From NCBI GenBank assembly GCA_033032175.1, contig CM065310.1, positions 8,990,001-9,054,000 of the forward strand: DNA of 64,000 nucleotides, in the 5' to 3' direction. Within the stretch, counting starts at the first letter, position 1. Each line of letters begins with the position of its first letter. This DNA is from Saturnia japonica (Eukaryota; Arthropoda; Insecta; Lepidoptera; Saturniidae). Position numbers and translations under genes: made by a program. This document shows positions 51,101 to 53,100 of this stretch, piece by piece. Under the pieces are notes generated by a model. That model was given only the letters and a program-made list of their open reading frames with translations. It was not told the DNA's origin and ran no database searches.

Positions 51101-53100
51101 CGGTCTGGTATTGCCCGCCAGTCATAAAGACTGACGTTGCCCAGGGCATACCACGAGGAGGTTCCAGACATAGTCATTACCAAACCTAACCCATCTGAAA
51201 GAAATCAACTAGTAACCGTTCTTTGTCACAGAAATTTTATTTGATTTCTTTGCAGTTTCATTATATGTATAGTACGAATTGACCTCAGCTGGAGATGTAT
51301 TAGCAAAAAAGGTTTATTTACATAATAACGAAAAAAAAATTCATGCAATCGCAAATATGTCCATTTTTTAATTTAATTTTTTGTAATATTTGGTGACTTG
51401 ATCATGATATCTCAAGACAGGGAAAAATTGTAAAATTATAAACCTAGAATAAAAACAGGTACTCAAGTGTAGAGTTATTAGAATAGACCACTAGGTGCTT
51501 AGCAACAAGTTTTTCAAATTGTTGTCGGTAACTAGCTAGGAGCTTGATTAGGTAAATTTAGACAACACATGTCATAGTTTCATCAATACATGTATGTACT
51601 TTTATCGAAATGTCAGGCTATGATATGACTTCACTCGTGTTTACTTACGGATGGACCACCATTCTGCTATTTTTTTTATATAAAATCTATACTATTATTT
51701 ATATTAATAAATCTCTAGTTCTGTCTGTACATTTAATACTTTTCCAAAATTTCCCCATAGACATACTATAAGAACAATACTAATCAAGAATATGACATGA
51801 ATTTTTTTTTATCTGTCTGTCTATTTATATGTCTGGATTTAACTCAAAAACGGCTTGACCGATTCTCATGAAATTTCGTAAAAGTCTTAATCATTGGTCA
51901 ATTGATAGATTATTAGAAATTTCAATATTACTTTTAGAAATCATTAAAAAAAATTCTTAATTCTGGACCTATTTTGATGAAATTGTGTACACGGGAAGTA
52001 TAAATAATTCCATAATTGATGGGCTATAACAATTTCCAATAATAGTTTTATAAATAGTAAAAGAAAATATTTCAATAAATTAAATTTTCATCGATTCTCA
52101 GCCGACTCTGATCAAATTTGTAGACGGTTAGGATGCGTCATACCATAATAGAGATGCTATAAGAATCGTTAATAATATAATAGAAATCGTAGTATAGAAT
52201 AATAATTTTAAACAGACTGATGAAAATTGTGCACGAGTATTGATATGGCATATGAATTGTCAAGAATATGCGTAAAATAAAAAGTACGGGATGTAAATAA
52301 GTACAGGGAATGACACAATAATCTCCAGATCTACAAGTAATATGTGAAAAACTCTTTTTGCATTTTATAGTCTACTAATGATAGATTTAATTATAGGTGG
52401 CGTGGATCAAGTCTGATTCGAAAGCGATCCTGGCGATACACACTAACATGGTCGCGTTGAATCCACGTCTTTCCGTCACATACAACAACCACAACACATG
52501 GAAATTACACGTCAGTAATGTGCAAGCGAACGATTCTGGCACCTACATGTGTCAAGTCAACACTGACCCTATGAAAAGTCAGGTCAGTGTATTCATTTGT
52601 TTTTTGTCTTCTTTAATACTTTCTTACACTATGATAAAAAATTAATGATACATGTGCGTAAATTTATTTCATTGACTGACATCACAGACATCTGAAATAT
52701 ATAATAAAAATTTTGGTTTTACTGTCAAAAGGTTAATGTAGGGTGGATCATCACGTGAATGACAGATAGGGTATCACTTCCAGACATCACCATCATTCAC
52801 ATAATACCCTATAGATAAGAAAACTTTCATAACATATTTCTTCAACTTATTATCTGTCAAATCGGTAAAGTGTTTAAGAAAATGTTGTTGTAAAGAGAAA
52901 ATTATTACAGATGGGACACTTATCAGTGGTGATACCTCCGGATATAGTGGACTCATTGACAGAAGGGAGTTCAGCGCAAGAGGGTGGCAGTATAAGGCTA
53001 ACCTGCAGTGCAACTGGAGTACCACCTCCCACTGTGTTATGGCGGCGGGAGAACAACCGACCTATTGTCTTCAGGCACGACGGAGGCAGGGAGAGAAAAG
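15019..53100 (+). CDS. DIP/lachesin-like Ig-superfamily receptor, 5' part (four exons, 3' end outside window)
   Basis: Joined exons 15026-15101, 22752-22873, 52397-52582 and 52911-53100 give 191 codons plus one base, with no stop and with matching phases (1, 0, 0) and GT/AG borders. The order is a signal peptide, a first Ig domain with the Cys (FTCVV), core Trp (VAWIK) and YMC motifs, and the start of a second Ig domain (IRLTCSATG, then LWRRE). The signature NTDPMKSQ followed by VVIPPDI is characteristic of the insect DIP/lachesin family: GPI-anchored or secreted neuronal cell-surface proteins that bind Dpr partners and guide synaptic matching (family knowledge). Introns are about 7.65, 29.5 and 0.33 kb. 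The second intron hosts a transporter gene and most of the transposons. The rest of Ig2, Ig3 and the C-terminal anchor are not seen before 64000. Lachesin proper versus one DIP paralogue cannot be decided. Confidence 0.9.
15327..16174. mobile_element. candidate MITE with imperfect long TIRs
   Basis: GAAGTGAAACTTCT at 15327-15340 has an exact reverse complement at 16161-16174, and the similarity runs on imperfectly inward for about 50 bp (GACATATCATTTTTCTAC against sequence near 16110-16155). The roughly 850-bp interior is very AT-rich and has no transposase. The superfamily is unknown, as no clear target duplication was seen. It lies in intron 1 of the DIP-like gene. Confidence 0.5.
16897..18104 (+). 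mobile_element. mariner element with TIRs and TA target site
   Basis: GGTCTTTACCTATG at 16897-16910 and its exact reverse complement at 18091-18104 form the ends, flanked by TA at 16895-16896 and 18105-18106. The 1208-bp length is close to the 1.3 kb usual for mariners. It lies in intron 1 of the DIP-like gene, same strand. Confidence 0.9.
17084..18083 (+). pseudogene. mariner transposase (DD34D), inactivated
   Basis: The likely start is ATG 17084 (MDTLKIRVIM), with a TAA stop at 17114. The following codons in that frame (YEYRRGSNAAQAAH, NINDVYG) are typical mariner N-terminal helix-turn-helix, but the frame shifts near 17205-17220 into the long open frame that ends at 18083. In that frame are WFARFRSGNFDL, EPRGRPKT, the catalytic Asp in TCDEKW, the second in LLHDNVRPHT, and YSPDLAPTDY. 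I count 34 residues between the second and third Asp, the mariner DD34D spacing. The triad is intact but the N-terminus has one stop and one frameshift, so no active enzyme is expected. The apparent start at 17118 is an artefact of the shift. Confidence 0.85.
18735..18860 (-). repeat. dispersed repeat fragment
   Basis: GGGCGACCGAGCTATGCTCG with its small palindrome, then AAATTTCATCCAAATCGTTA and GAGCCGTTTCTGAGAAACC, are the joined ends of a common lepidopteran repeat in reverse orientation. Confidence 0.45.
18861..20235. other. no recognised gene
   Basis: AT-rich intronic DNA of the DIP-like gene; no exon, RNA gene or complete repeat recognised. Confidence 0.45.
20236..20425 (+). repeat. dispersed repeat, copy 1 of 2
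   Basis: Shares order and wording with 30985-31245: TTTTATAGTAGCATGGCAAA, GAGAGATTGGGAATCCATCG, TTCACGTTACGCTTGAA and AAAACTGTGATTCCGAA. The second copy has the insertion GACCTGATGTCGTAAGAAGG. Non-coding. Confidence 0.6.
20866..21130 (+). repeat. SINE-like dispersed repeat, copy 3 of 4
   Basis: Best preserved copy: GATAGGGCTCAG start, TTTCTCTCTACTTGGG, CCAGAGCACCTTGGGG, TTCAAGCCCGGCAACGCG, and an end CCACCTTTGTAGTATAAAAA with A-run. It forms an inverted pair with 21494-21722. Confidence 0.65.
21494..21722 (-). repeat. SINE-like dispersed repeat, copy 4 of 4
   Basis: Begins with T-run and AACAAAGGTGGCA, runs through GGACGCTTGTAATAACAT and CCCCAAGGATTTCTGGAAAC to CCCCAAGTAGAGAGAAAT. It is the reverse complement of copy 3, about 365 bp away. 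Confidence 0.65.
21723..22751. other. intronic DNA without recognised features
   Basis: Nothing coding until the second DIP exon. Fragments such as TAATACCAGCAACTACGCGC near 22095 suggest worn retroelement pieces. Confidence 0.4.
22752..22873 (+). CDS. DIP-like gene, second coding exon (first half of Ig1)
   Basis: The acceptor is ATTTTAG at 22745-22751 and the donor is AGG|GTGAGA at 22873/22874. It encodes EPEFLQELENHTVTQGRD, then the first Ig cysteine in FTCVV and NHLSNYR. The exon begins in phase 1 and ends in phase 0, which fits both neighbours exactly. The NHLxxYR/K-VAW boundary is the usual split in this family. Confidence 0.9.
22874..24498. other. intronic DNA between DIP exon 2 and the transporter gene
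   Basis: AT-rich; no exon or named repeat recognised. Confidence 0.4.
24499..26468 (-). CDS. MFS sugar transporter, facilitated trehalose transporter Tret1-like
   Basis: Three exons on the - strand: 26468-26385 (ATG, 28 codons, ends FIRQ before GTAAAC), 26198-26060 (starts LLVCSGVW, ends phase 1 before GTAATG) and 25784-24499 (to TAA). Together they give 502 amino acids, a usual length for a 12-helix sugar porter. Family marks are GMSSGAPTVLIPQ in helix 1 and its loop, GYGGIPW, IGRK after helix 2, PESPYWLATKGR before the central loop, a loop rich in charge (about residues 235-275), and PETKDKTLQEVE after helix 12. By family it should move a sugar such as trehalose or glucose across the plasma membrane by facilitated diffusion; the substrate is not fixed by sequence. 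The gene lies wholly inside intron 2 of the DIP-like gene, on the opposite strand. No clear promoter was seen; an ATTAAA-type signal may lie near 24435. The frame is unbroken, so it is probably functional. Confidence 0.9.
26469..28007. other. intronic DNA upstream of the transporter gene
   Basis: The transporter promoter would lie at the left of this stretch, but no TATA box is convincing. Near 27029-27095, GCACTTTATTATAATTAATT occurs twice about 40 bp apart. Nothing else recognised. Confidence 0.4.
28009..28022. repeat. target-site duplication of element A, left
   Basis: AAATTACTATCACC, identical to 30822-30835. Confidence 0.85.
28023..30820 (-). mobile_element. ORF1-only non-LTR retroelement ('half-LINE'), element A
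   Basis: Target duplication AAATTACTATCACC at 28009-28022 and 30822-30835 (one further C also matches). On the - strand the unit begins near 30820 with GATGTCAGAAACCTCCTCGT, has a 5' UTR of about 250 bp with a CCTCTGATAAGCAGAGG hairpin, one ORF of 736 codons, a 3' UTR of about 330 bp and a poly(A) tract (T-run 28023-28046). There is no endonuclease or reverse-transcriptase ORF, although both ends look complete because the ends recur in elements B and C. Its high GC contrasts with the AT-rich host sequence. It should depend on another LINE for mobility (inference). Confidence 0.8.
28359..30569 (-). CDS. LINE ORF1 (gag-like) protein with coiled coil and CCHC knuckles
   Basis: A 736-residue frame with no stops. 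The N-terminal third is Ser/Thr- and charge-rich. Around residues 265-300 a heptad-like region (LRRETRKLREEVESLRAEMA) suggests a coiled coil. A basic patch RRKRKRTKK follows near 440, then a conserved globular part containing FSYKAALLRARTAV. Near the C-terminus are zinc knuckles CYKCMGLGHTRHTC and CFRCGKPGHRALQC and a third Cys-rich piece starting CAYC. This architecture is that of ORF1 proteins of R1-clade and related LINEs: nucleic-acid chaperones that package the element RNA. The start is taken as the first ATG at 30569, but a later Met is possible. The reverse strand also shows a 499-codon open frame; it is a GC-rich mirror and is not annotated. Confidence 0.8.
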   Translation of the reverse strand: MVVSYRSRQAYCELEGVRDMMMKNAKSKSKIPQEGTRKGESLPEHSSGCPTFSGGGKILRDSVKPTTMASDRTTDSKPTTTSASQGKTDLPVVILQRNASLDRFSVRHWSDSFGCSSSVVGSIESKRTFTQRSDSDTDPEGVEVAPKMATASRGRGRDPACVARVTRVASAAAAAKELDRSRERSSAEQAGIGKTCDRADVSVLEDIELLDPESLRTLAKEKVDSILNVAKRSGNLKGTFVKALKEAAWTLQEVTTTALARTVVEETLLLRRETRKLREEVESLRAEMASLRGRAEAQLPPPLLQTQRELTSSLPPAPQAETSMGEQHLAQALIEAIDSHMERRERSFRQTIGEVISARLEAIEDRLLPAEVTRPSLAADRRLEIPGPAVKSKPVGAKKNSPSKPTPAPCASSEQDCVSVPVSSAHMAPNEEVSWSTVTRRKRKRTKKTVKVLAATVAPAPSKGMPRKAKAKLPKSPPSAAVIITLQPEAVAQGFSYKAALLRARTAVNLTSLGIDRFTFRETKAGARIIEIPGDQGSERADKLAQGLKAALADVALINRPVKRVNVRIVGLDDSVSSEEVVAAAALKGGCPPDQIRAGEIRNRSGGLGAIHLSVPIAAARTLTEAGRLLVGWSAARVHLLDRKPMRCYKCMGLGHTRHTCPSTADREALCFRCGKPGHRALQCEAQALNCAYCKDAGRPSGHYMGGASCRPPPVKGRVAVAPTPIPPEDFSVDVG
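30822..30835. repeat. target-site duplication of element A, right
   Basis: Identical to 28009-28022; the preceding C (30821) also matches. Confidence 0.85.
30985..31245 (+). repeat. dispersed repeat, copy 2 of 2
   Basis: Matches 20236-20425: TTTTATAGTAGCTTGGCAAA, GAGAGATTGACAATCCATCG, TTTCACGTTACGCTTGAAGG and AAAACTGTGAGTCC. Longer than the first copy. Confidence 0.6.
31246..31939. other. no recognised gene
   Basis: AT-rich, with the dispersed repeat to its left and the start of element B or unrelated flank to its right. Confidence 0.4.
31940..32077 (-). mobile_element. possible 3' part of element B, left of the jockey insertion
   Basis: This 138-bp piece is joined in the ancestor to 42984 onward, because the jockey element inserted between them. 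It contains AGCGGGACTACCATGGGTAT and CACTGTGACTCTCTTTTGG, weakly like the 3' ends of A and C (GGGGGGACGAGTGG, TGTGAGACTCCTAC). Only the position makes it a good candidate; the similarity is low. Confidence 0.3.
32078..32089. repeat. target-site duplication of the jockey element, left
   Basis: AGAGATTTATAC, repeated at 42972-42983 after the poly(A). Confidence 0.8.
32090..33312 (+). CDS. jockey LINE ORF1 (gag-like), N-terminally truncated
   Basis: The frame is open from the element's first base (host-derived codons continue to a stop at 32065) to TAA at 33312. The first internal ATG is 32218, giving 364 residues, but family similarity starts upstream (PPPIIIRDKAAW), so the true start was lost by truncation. 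A PRE_C2HC-like domain (about residues 60-130 from the ATG) precedes three zinc knuckles: CHNCQLYGHAARNC, CVKCREDHPTREC and CVLCGEEGHPANYRGC. A Pro/Ala-rich stretch follows, and an acidic helical end. By family it binds the element RNA and carries it to chromatin. It overlaps ORF2 by 14 nt (ATG of ORF2 at 33299). Confidence 0.8.
33299..36193 (+). CDS. jockey LINE ORF2: AP endonuclease and reverse transcriptase
   Basis: 964 residues, uninterrupted. The N-terminal APE-type endonuclease (1-225) shows FFNARNL, LLVQETLL, IAGDLNCGH and DSDHRPV, covering its usual Asn, Glu, Asp/Asn and His residues. The reverse transcriptase (about 440-720) shows KAPGPDGIRNEVL, YRPISLLNTLGKM, FGFRARYSC, FFDVAKAFDKVW (first catalytic Asp), GVPQGSILAPSLFNLY and the YADD box near residue 676. 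A C-terminal domain follows with the LGVTLDSRLSF, HIRKVRNRAAW and YKTCIRPILTY blocks. It should nick target DNA and reverse-transcribe element RNA at the nick. The start overlaps the ORF1 stop, so translation probably uses reinitiation. All catalytic motifs are intact. Confidence 0.9.
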   Translation: MAKFKPKALNLSFFNARNLYPQRDLVATFLKDHQVDALLVQETLLKRAKRDPKIANYNIVRNDRAGRGGGTLIYYKRSLYCTPVDPPILTNMEVSVCRLGMTDHPSITLVSVYLSPRKEPLRSDLEKLLSLGESVIIAGDLNCGHTSFGNWRDSSNGVKLEELTNVLNFDVIAPPTPTHFQDNCMPTVLDVALIKGIALRLRLIRVVHELDSDHRPVIMQLGQPDDSSPPSVQVVDYAKLKHYLADRPSSFSLDRIPDVLGSVADVDLAIDSLVDHLQAGIGEASREVEEASDRRFVLPADVRALLTEKNAATRAHDHYPTEENRARLRALQRSVRARILELRSHRWDALVEGLRPSHLAYWKLAHSLKIEASYLMPPLERGPGIPLAFDSSDKAECLATCLESQCSPNSVDANTDRVEGIDGCVRELDKLPATDSLSPVTSEEVLSIIKSLKLRKAPGPDGIRNEVLRLLPDRLIALLVCIFNVAIAHCHFPAAWKKAIVIGIRKPGKSASLPDSYRPISLLNTLGKMYERILLNRLKSVIEEKDLYPPEQFGFRARYSCTHQVHRLTEHVAFNFAELYKPRRTLAVFFDVAKAFDKVWHEGLIYKLYHFEVPDGLIKIIRDYLTDRTFRYRVEGELSTPRPIRSGVPQGSILAPSLFNLYVSDLPRLPEVEVGLYADDTVLYASDRNRSHLRHKVQRSVTTLGKWFNEWRIAVNPSKSAAMLFDADSSQIPWKLKPVKLYDNPIPYVRETKYLGVTLDSRLSFRPHIRKVRNRAAWVLGRLHPLLCSVSKMSTRHKLTLYKTCIRPILTYSCAVFAHMSESSFKRLQSIQNRFLYRLTGAPWYVRSVDLHRDMELPSIHAYVKQLSRSYFDTASNHANPLIKTAATYVPAPTDIRCKRRPRNIFIDPDDHIENSNKYYTSVSPNRACQRPRPRNHRSLRRGRAVNFAPAHPSRPPSLAVTQA
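36260..36264. repeat. TGCAT target duplication, left of BEL/Pao element
   Basis: Matches 42516-42520. The jockey sequence without insertion reads GTACGTGCATCACTTAGC, as seen in reverse at 59275-59292. Confidence 0.9.
36265..36443 (+). repeat. 5' LTR of the BEL/Pao element
   Basis: TG...CA borders. It contains an AATAAA-type motif at ACAAATAAATTC and, judged by eye, has the same 179-bp sequence as the 3' LTR. Confidence 0.92.
36444..36820 (+). promoter_or_regulatory. BEL/Pao primer-binding site and untranslated leader
   Basis: The leader starts with TGGTCCTTCGAC, a plausible tRNA primer-binding site because TGG pairs with a tRNA CCA end; the tRNA was not identified. Short overlapping frames in the leader look non-coding. 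The gag-pol ATG follows at 36821 after TTTCACA. Confidence 0.5.
36821..41989 (+). CDS. BEL/Pao gag-pol polyprotein
   Basis: 1722 residues in a single unbroken frame. In order: gag (DUF1759-like, about 100-260, with FTGKYSEFTTF and LQGEPHDLI); Cys/His-rich knuckle region (about 313-375); aspartic protease of DUF1758 type (LLDTGSQASF, Asp near 428); reverse transcriptase with CRVVFDGSMKT, a catalytic Asp in TDIKNMFRN and the YVDD box near 855; an A17/RNase H part (ASSSTAYGCCIYLR near 1033, LYSDSQIVLAWLK); integrase zinc finger (HLKNFHAG through HKCTVCFRLK); integrase core with Asp in VGLDYAGP (about 1419), Asp in IYSDNATTF (about 1484) and Glu in GLAEASVKS (about 1537); and a DUF5641-like tail (GSLVLLRDDN). 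Products would be virus-like-particle proteins and replication enzymes in the cytoplasm and nucleus. No env domain. All key residues are present, so the copy may be active. Confidence 0.93.
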   Translation: MEIQPLIRKKATLKGLMTKIANAISNAHEHFTKQYLLLKEERLREVFAKYEQISLELSALDAGEDDFSEVEEKYLNTLYSIKDLITKLDKNVSNNSVKLYPIKLPQISVPNFTGKYSEFTTFINLFDSLIHRNDGLEDVQKLFYLQNFLQGEPHDLIKNLCICSESYSEARNILFERYNNKYKITNEHIHILMDITPIVRSTASNIRSFLSVVKQQLAALRNLGHLVDQWDPLVLCILTRKLDILCGREFQLSVKQEPKVSHLIEFLEQRALALENAERPLLDKGTPKSVHVATVKPAVEDPAKRMKTPAAELKTCLLCKCTHKLFTCPQFKLMSTNDRIKFVTDNNLCQICLNNHNQKCRYVFKCQVCKQKHNTLLHEDKLLLHEDKLSSPVTLMSETATEQVLLPTALLKLIASNRTEVHVKALLDTGSQASFVTKELVDLLKLNVKYTNTPFSGIGNNFNKLKEKVNLQLHSLTQNFSISVTCYILDKITSKLPQKKLNLNNFIFPPDIVLADKRFNEPSNIHILLGADVVFQVLLPSEPLADLQSSYEVQSTSIATSRAPLLNTKFGYVIAGQFNTLHTQPLITLFCNTCDSDLNQTLTQFWKSESIPETFTEANSEHDLCEQVFSENVQLDTHNNKIQVVLPLKLSLHSIHQNLGDSLHLALKRLYNLEARFSKDTNLYILYKDFIHEYLRQGHGTVIDIGQYNLATDPVYFLPHHPVLRLDKKTTKCRVVFDGSMKTNTKTSLNNLLLNGPVVQKELVDVLLLFRVDLYFFITDIKNMFRNILLQPEYRSLQNILWRDTPNESVKCIQLNTVTYGLKSSSYLATRCLKFLADMYNEEFPIAAYIINNSTYVDDILYSDSSPDNLIEAKHQLCSLLSRGSFQLHKWVSNSSDLLGEVPENQQHFDEIDLEKNNFSIKTLGMNYNVKSDAFIISSPKAVERVPLSKREILSFISKFYDPLGLAGPILVGAKVIMQRLWLAKLDWDSLPDGELLQLWHEFYNSLFLMKPIPVQRYIGLQNTCLAQIIGFADASSSTAYGCCIYLRTVDSGGYIKIFLLCSKSRINPIAQSLSVPRLELNAALLLAKLASRVHETLITKMHIHQVILYSDSQIVLAWLKTNINTLKAYVANRVKVISQLTQSYTWSYVNSAENPADCISRGVMPDHLADHQLWWRGPLFLNSCKYKPELSFVFPQNLPDVKDSSVCLSAMLCTSIEIQILCLDFLDKFSDIDRMQRVLAYILRFCQNVKNKVKNRLNYVTSQELDYSMSLIVKYEQQKYLLDDIHVLKCGKTICKGNLKPLCPFIDDKGLVRVGGRLHNASIPYSQKHPIILPRDSRVTDLIILSEHLKNFHAGPKLVLSTIKQRFWIVHALRQVKKVLHKCTVCFRLKAEASKQLMGSLPHDRVNACRPFQKVGLDYAGPIPLKLARIRKPIITKGYVCIFVCFVTKAIHVELASDLKTETFIACLNRFISRRGMPTDIYSDNATTFKCARSKLDEMYELHNSAIHQRQVCQFTSQKRINFHFLPCYSPVFAGLAEASVKSIKYHLKRVLLKSILNYEELCTVLCQIEAILNSRPLMSLSNDITDYSCITPGHFLIGTALNSYPESNVNVITRSQFWKICNDMKESFWKIWSKQYLNMLQSRPKWHDPQPNVKIGSLVLLRDDNMAPLYWPLARVINTYPGKDNKVRVVEVKTSNGHTHKRAVMKISVLPLDSSNASSD
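42337..42515 (+). repeat. 3' LTR of the BEL/Pao element
   Basis: Same sequence as 36265-36443. It is preceded by GCCCCGGCAACA rather than a purine-rich tract, so the polypurine primer is not obvious. Confidence 0.92.
42516..42520. repeat. TGCAT target duplication, right of BEL/Pao element
   Basis: Matches 36260-36264. Confidence 0.9.
42521..42971 (+). mobile_element. remainder of the jockey 3' UTR and poly(A)
   Basis: Matches 58840-59282 in reverse nearly base for base, including the inverted pair of GGAAGG/CCTTCC-like blocks near 42690-42715 and the end AACAGTGTAGTCAGTTC before the A-run. Confidence 0.88.
42972..42983. repeat. target-site duplication of the jockey element, right
   Basis: AGAGATTTATAC, identical to 32078-32089, directly after the A-run. 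Confidence 0.8.
42984..44430 (-). mobile_element. element B: older, decayed relative of the ORF1-only element A
   Basis: Shares with A the 3'-side block GGCCGGCCCCAGTCGGGCC and GGCGCTAAAGAGAG. It also shares the 5'-side block from GGCCCCAGCCCAATACTGGG through CAGGAGCTTTTAACGGCCCT to the end CACCACGAGGAGGTTCCTGA near 44425. ORF1 pieces lie between. On its 3' side it is cut by the jockey insertion. No reverse-transcriptase frame is present. Confidence 0.75.
43024..43940 (-). pseudogene. decayed LINE ORF1 of element B
   Basis: Three overlapping frames align with the A protein: AKEKIDDILEVAKKCGN with GNLKGTFVKWMKEVA (43495-43731), LVLRREMRKLRQKIEDLK, the coiled-coil part (43024-43458), and the N-terminal LDSYSIKHWTVG region (43656-43940). 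Frameshifts and stops separate them, and the zinc-knuckle C-terminus has been lost. Confidence 0.7.
44431..44946. other. no recognised gene
   Basis: AT-rich flank of element B; nothing named. Confidence 0.4.
44947..45390 (-). pseudogene. C-terminal piece of a LINE reverse-transcriptase ORF
   Basis: 147 open codons ending in a stop. TLTQALTEYTYTKQYLHRF and CRCDNATIQSLKNLFEDCPR correspond to the conserved tail of R1/jockey-type ORF2 proteins (LTGHG-x-YLHRF, CxC...EHxLxxCP). Only this tail remains, so it is a 5'-truncated insertion; no A-run is visible. It might belong to the LINE that moves elements A-C, but that is speculation. Confidence 0.6.
45391..48495. other. intronic DNA with one repeat fragment
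   Basis: AT-rich. A fragment at 46396-46560 (GGTCCCACAAAAGTTATTCTG, TTCTTTCCAATAGTCAATAA) is related to the repeats at 54825 and 55035. A less AT-rich patch at 48090-48300 has no recognisable frame. Confidence 0.4.
46396..46560 (+). repeat. dispersed repeat, copy 1 of 3
   Basis: TTATTCTGTTCTTTCCAATA and GACCACAG blocks match 55035-55110; the CTTCTGCATGAAAA block matches CTTCTCCATGAAGA at 54930. Confidence 0.5.
48496..48576. other. 81-nt imperfect hairpin
   Basis: TCTCGCT (48496-48502) pairs with AGCGAGA (48570-48576), and inside it GTCGGAAATAATTGTAGTAA is nearly complementary to the stretch ending TTTATTTTCCGAC at 48561. The centre is CAATGAAATTG. It lies in a relatively GC-rich island of the DIP intron. 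It could be a microRNA-like precursor or a transposon foldback relic; nothing proves transcription. Confidence 0.45.
49386..49750 (+). repeat. tandem repeat, three units of about 120-125 bp
   Basis: Each unit has a GAAGATCTG/GAAGGTCTGG/AAAGTCTAG block, then CCTGACGTG/CCTGATGTGGAAC/TCTGATGTGGAAC, then CCAAACTATAAGAGMTATCG and an AT-rich spacer with TTATTTAATAAT. Units are diverged, so the array is old. Confidence 0.75.
50173..51175 (-). mobile_element. element C: ORF-less member of the A/B half-LINE family
   Basis: Flanked by ATTACCA (50166-50172 and 51176-51182). On the - strand it starts near 51175 with ATGTCTGGAACCTCCTCGTG, has the same CCTCTGATGAGCAGAGG hairpin and GGGCAACGTCAG block as A, and ends in TTTAGTGAGTAGGAGTCTCA, the GTGTACCCATGA block and a poly(A) (T-run from 50173). 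The 3' 340 bp align with A up to about the point where A's ORF1 ends. From there to about 51000 the ORF is replaced by the hairpin array. No protein is encoded. Confidence 0.75.
50511..50999 (-). repeat. array of about eleven short degenerate hairpin units in element C
   Basis: Each unit has a T-rich spacer (ATTTTTTAA or ATTTTTTAT), a short stem-loop and a CCGTCCGGC-like linker. Readable stems with loops in lower case: GAGGtttCCTC, GAGGtgctcatCCTC, AGTGctttccttcCACT, GGTGGttttttCCACC, CGAGGttgtcttCCTCG, GGTGGttgtcttCCACC, GGTGGtttactCCACC, GGTGGtttacgCCACC, GGAGGttttcttCCTCC. A change in one arm is matched in the other. Spacing is uneven, from about 28 to 110 bp. The first and tenth units are imperfect. 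Confidence 0.75.
51680..52270 (+). repeat. retroelement-like dispersed repeat
   Basis: Contains TAATAAATCTCTAGTTCTGT, a CTGTCTGTCTAT run and AACTCAAAAACGGCTTGACC followed by GATTCTCATGAAATTTCG, then two weaker echoes (CCTATTTTGATGAAATTGTG, CCGACTCTGATCAAATTTG). This wording is common in lepidopteran interspersed repeats. Non-coding. Confidence 0.45.
52397..52582 (+). CDS. DIP-like gene, third coding exon (second half of Ig1)
   Basis: 62 codons bounded by TTATAG and CAG|GTCAGT, phase 0 on both sides. It starts VAWIKSD and holds the RLSVTY strand, a tryptophan in NTWKLHV, the DSGTYMC disulphide motif and NTDPMKSQ. It lies 29.5 kb from the previous exon, across the transposon nest. Confidence 0.92.
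52911..53100 (+). CDS. DIP-like gene, fourth coding exon (linker and start of Ig2)
   Basis: The acceptor is ATTATTACAG at 52910 and the donor AAAAG|GTTAGT at 53100/53101, phases 0 and 1. It encodes LSVVIPPDIVDSLTEG, EGGSIRLTC (first Cys of Ig2) and VLWRREN (core Trp). The ATG at its first codon is internal, not a start. The following exon, expected to carry the second Ig2 cysteine, was not found in the remaining 10.9 kb. Confidence 0.92.
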
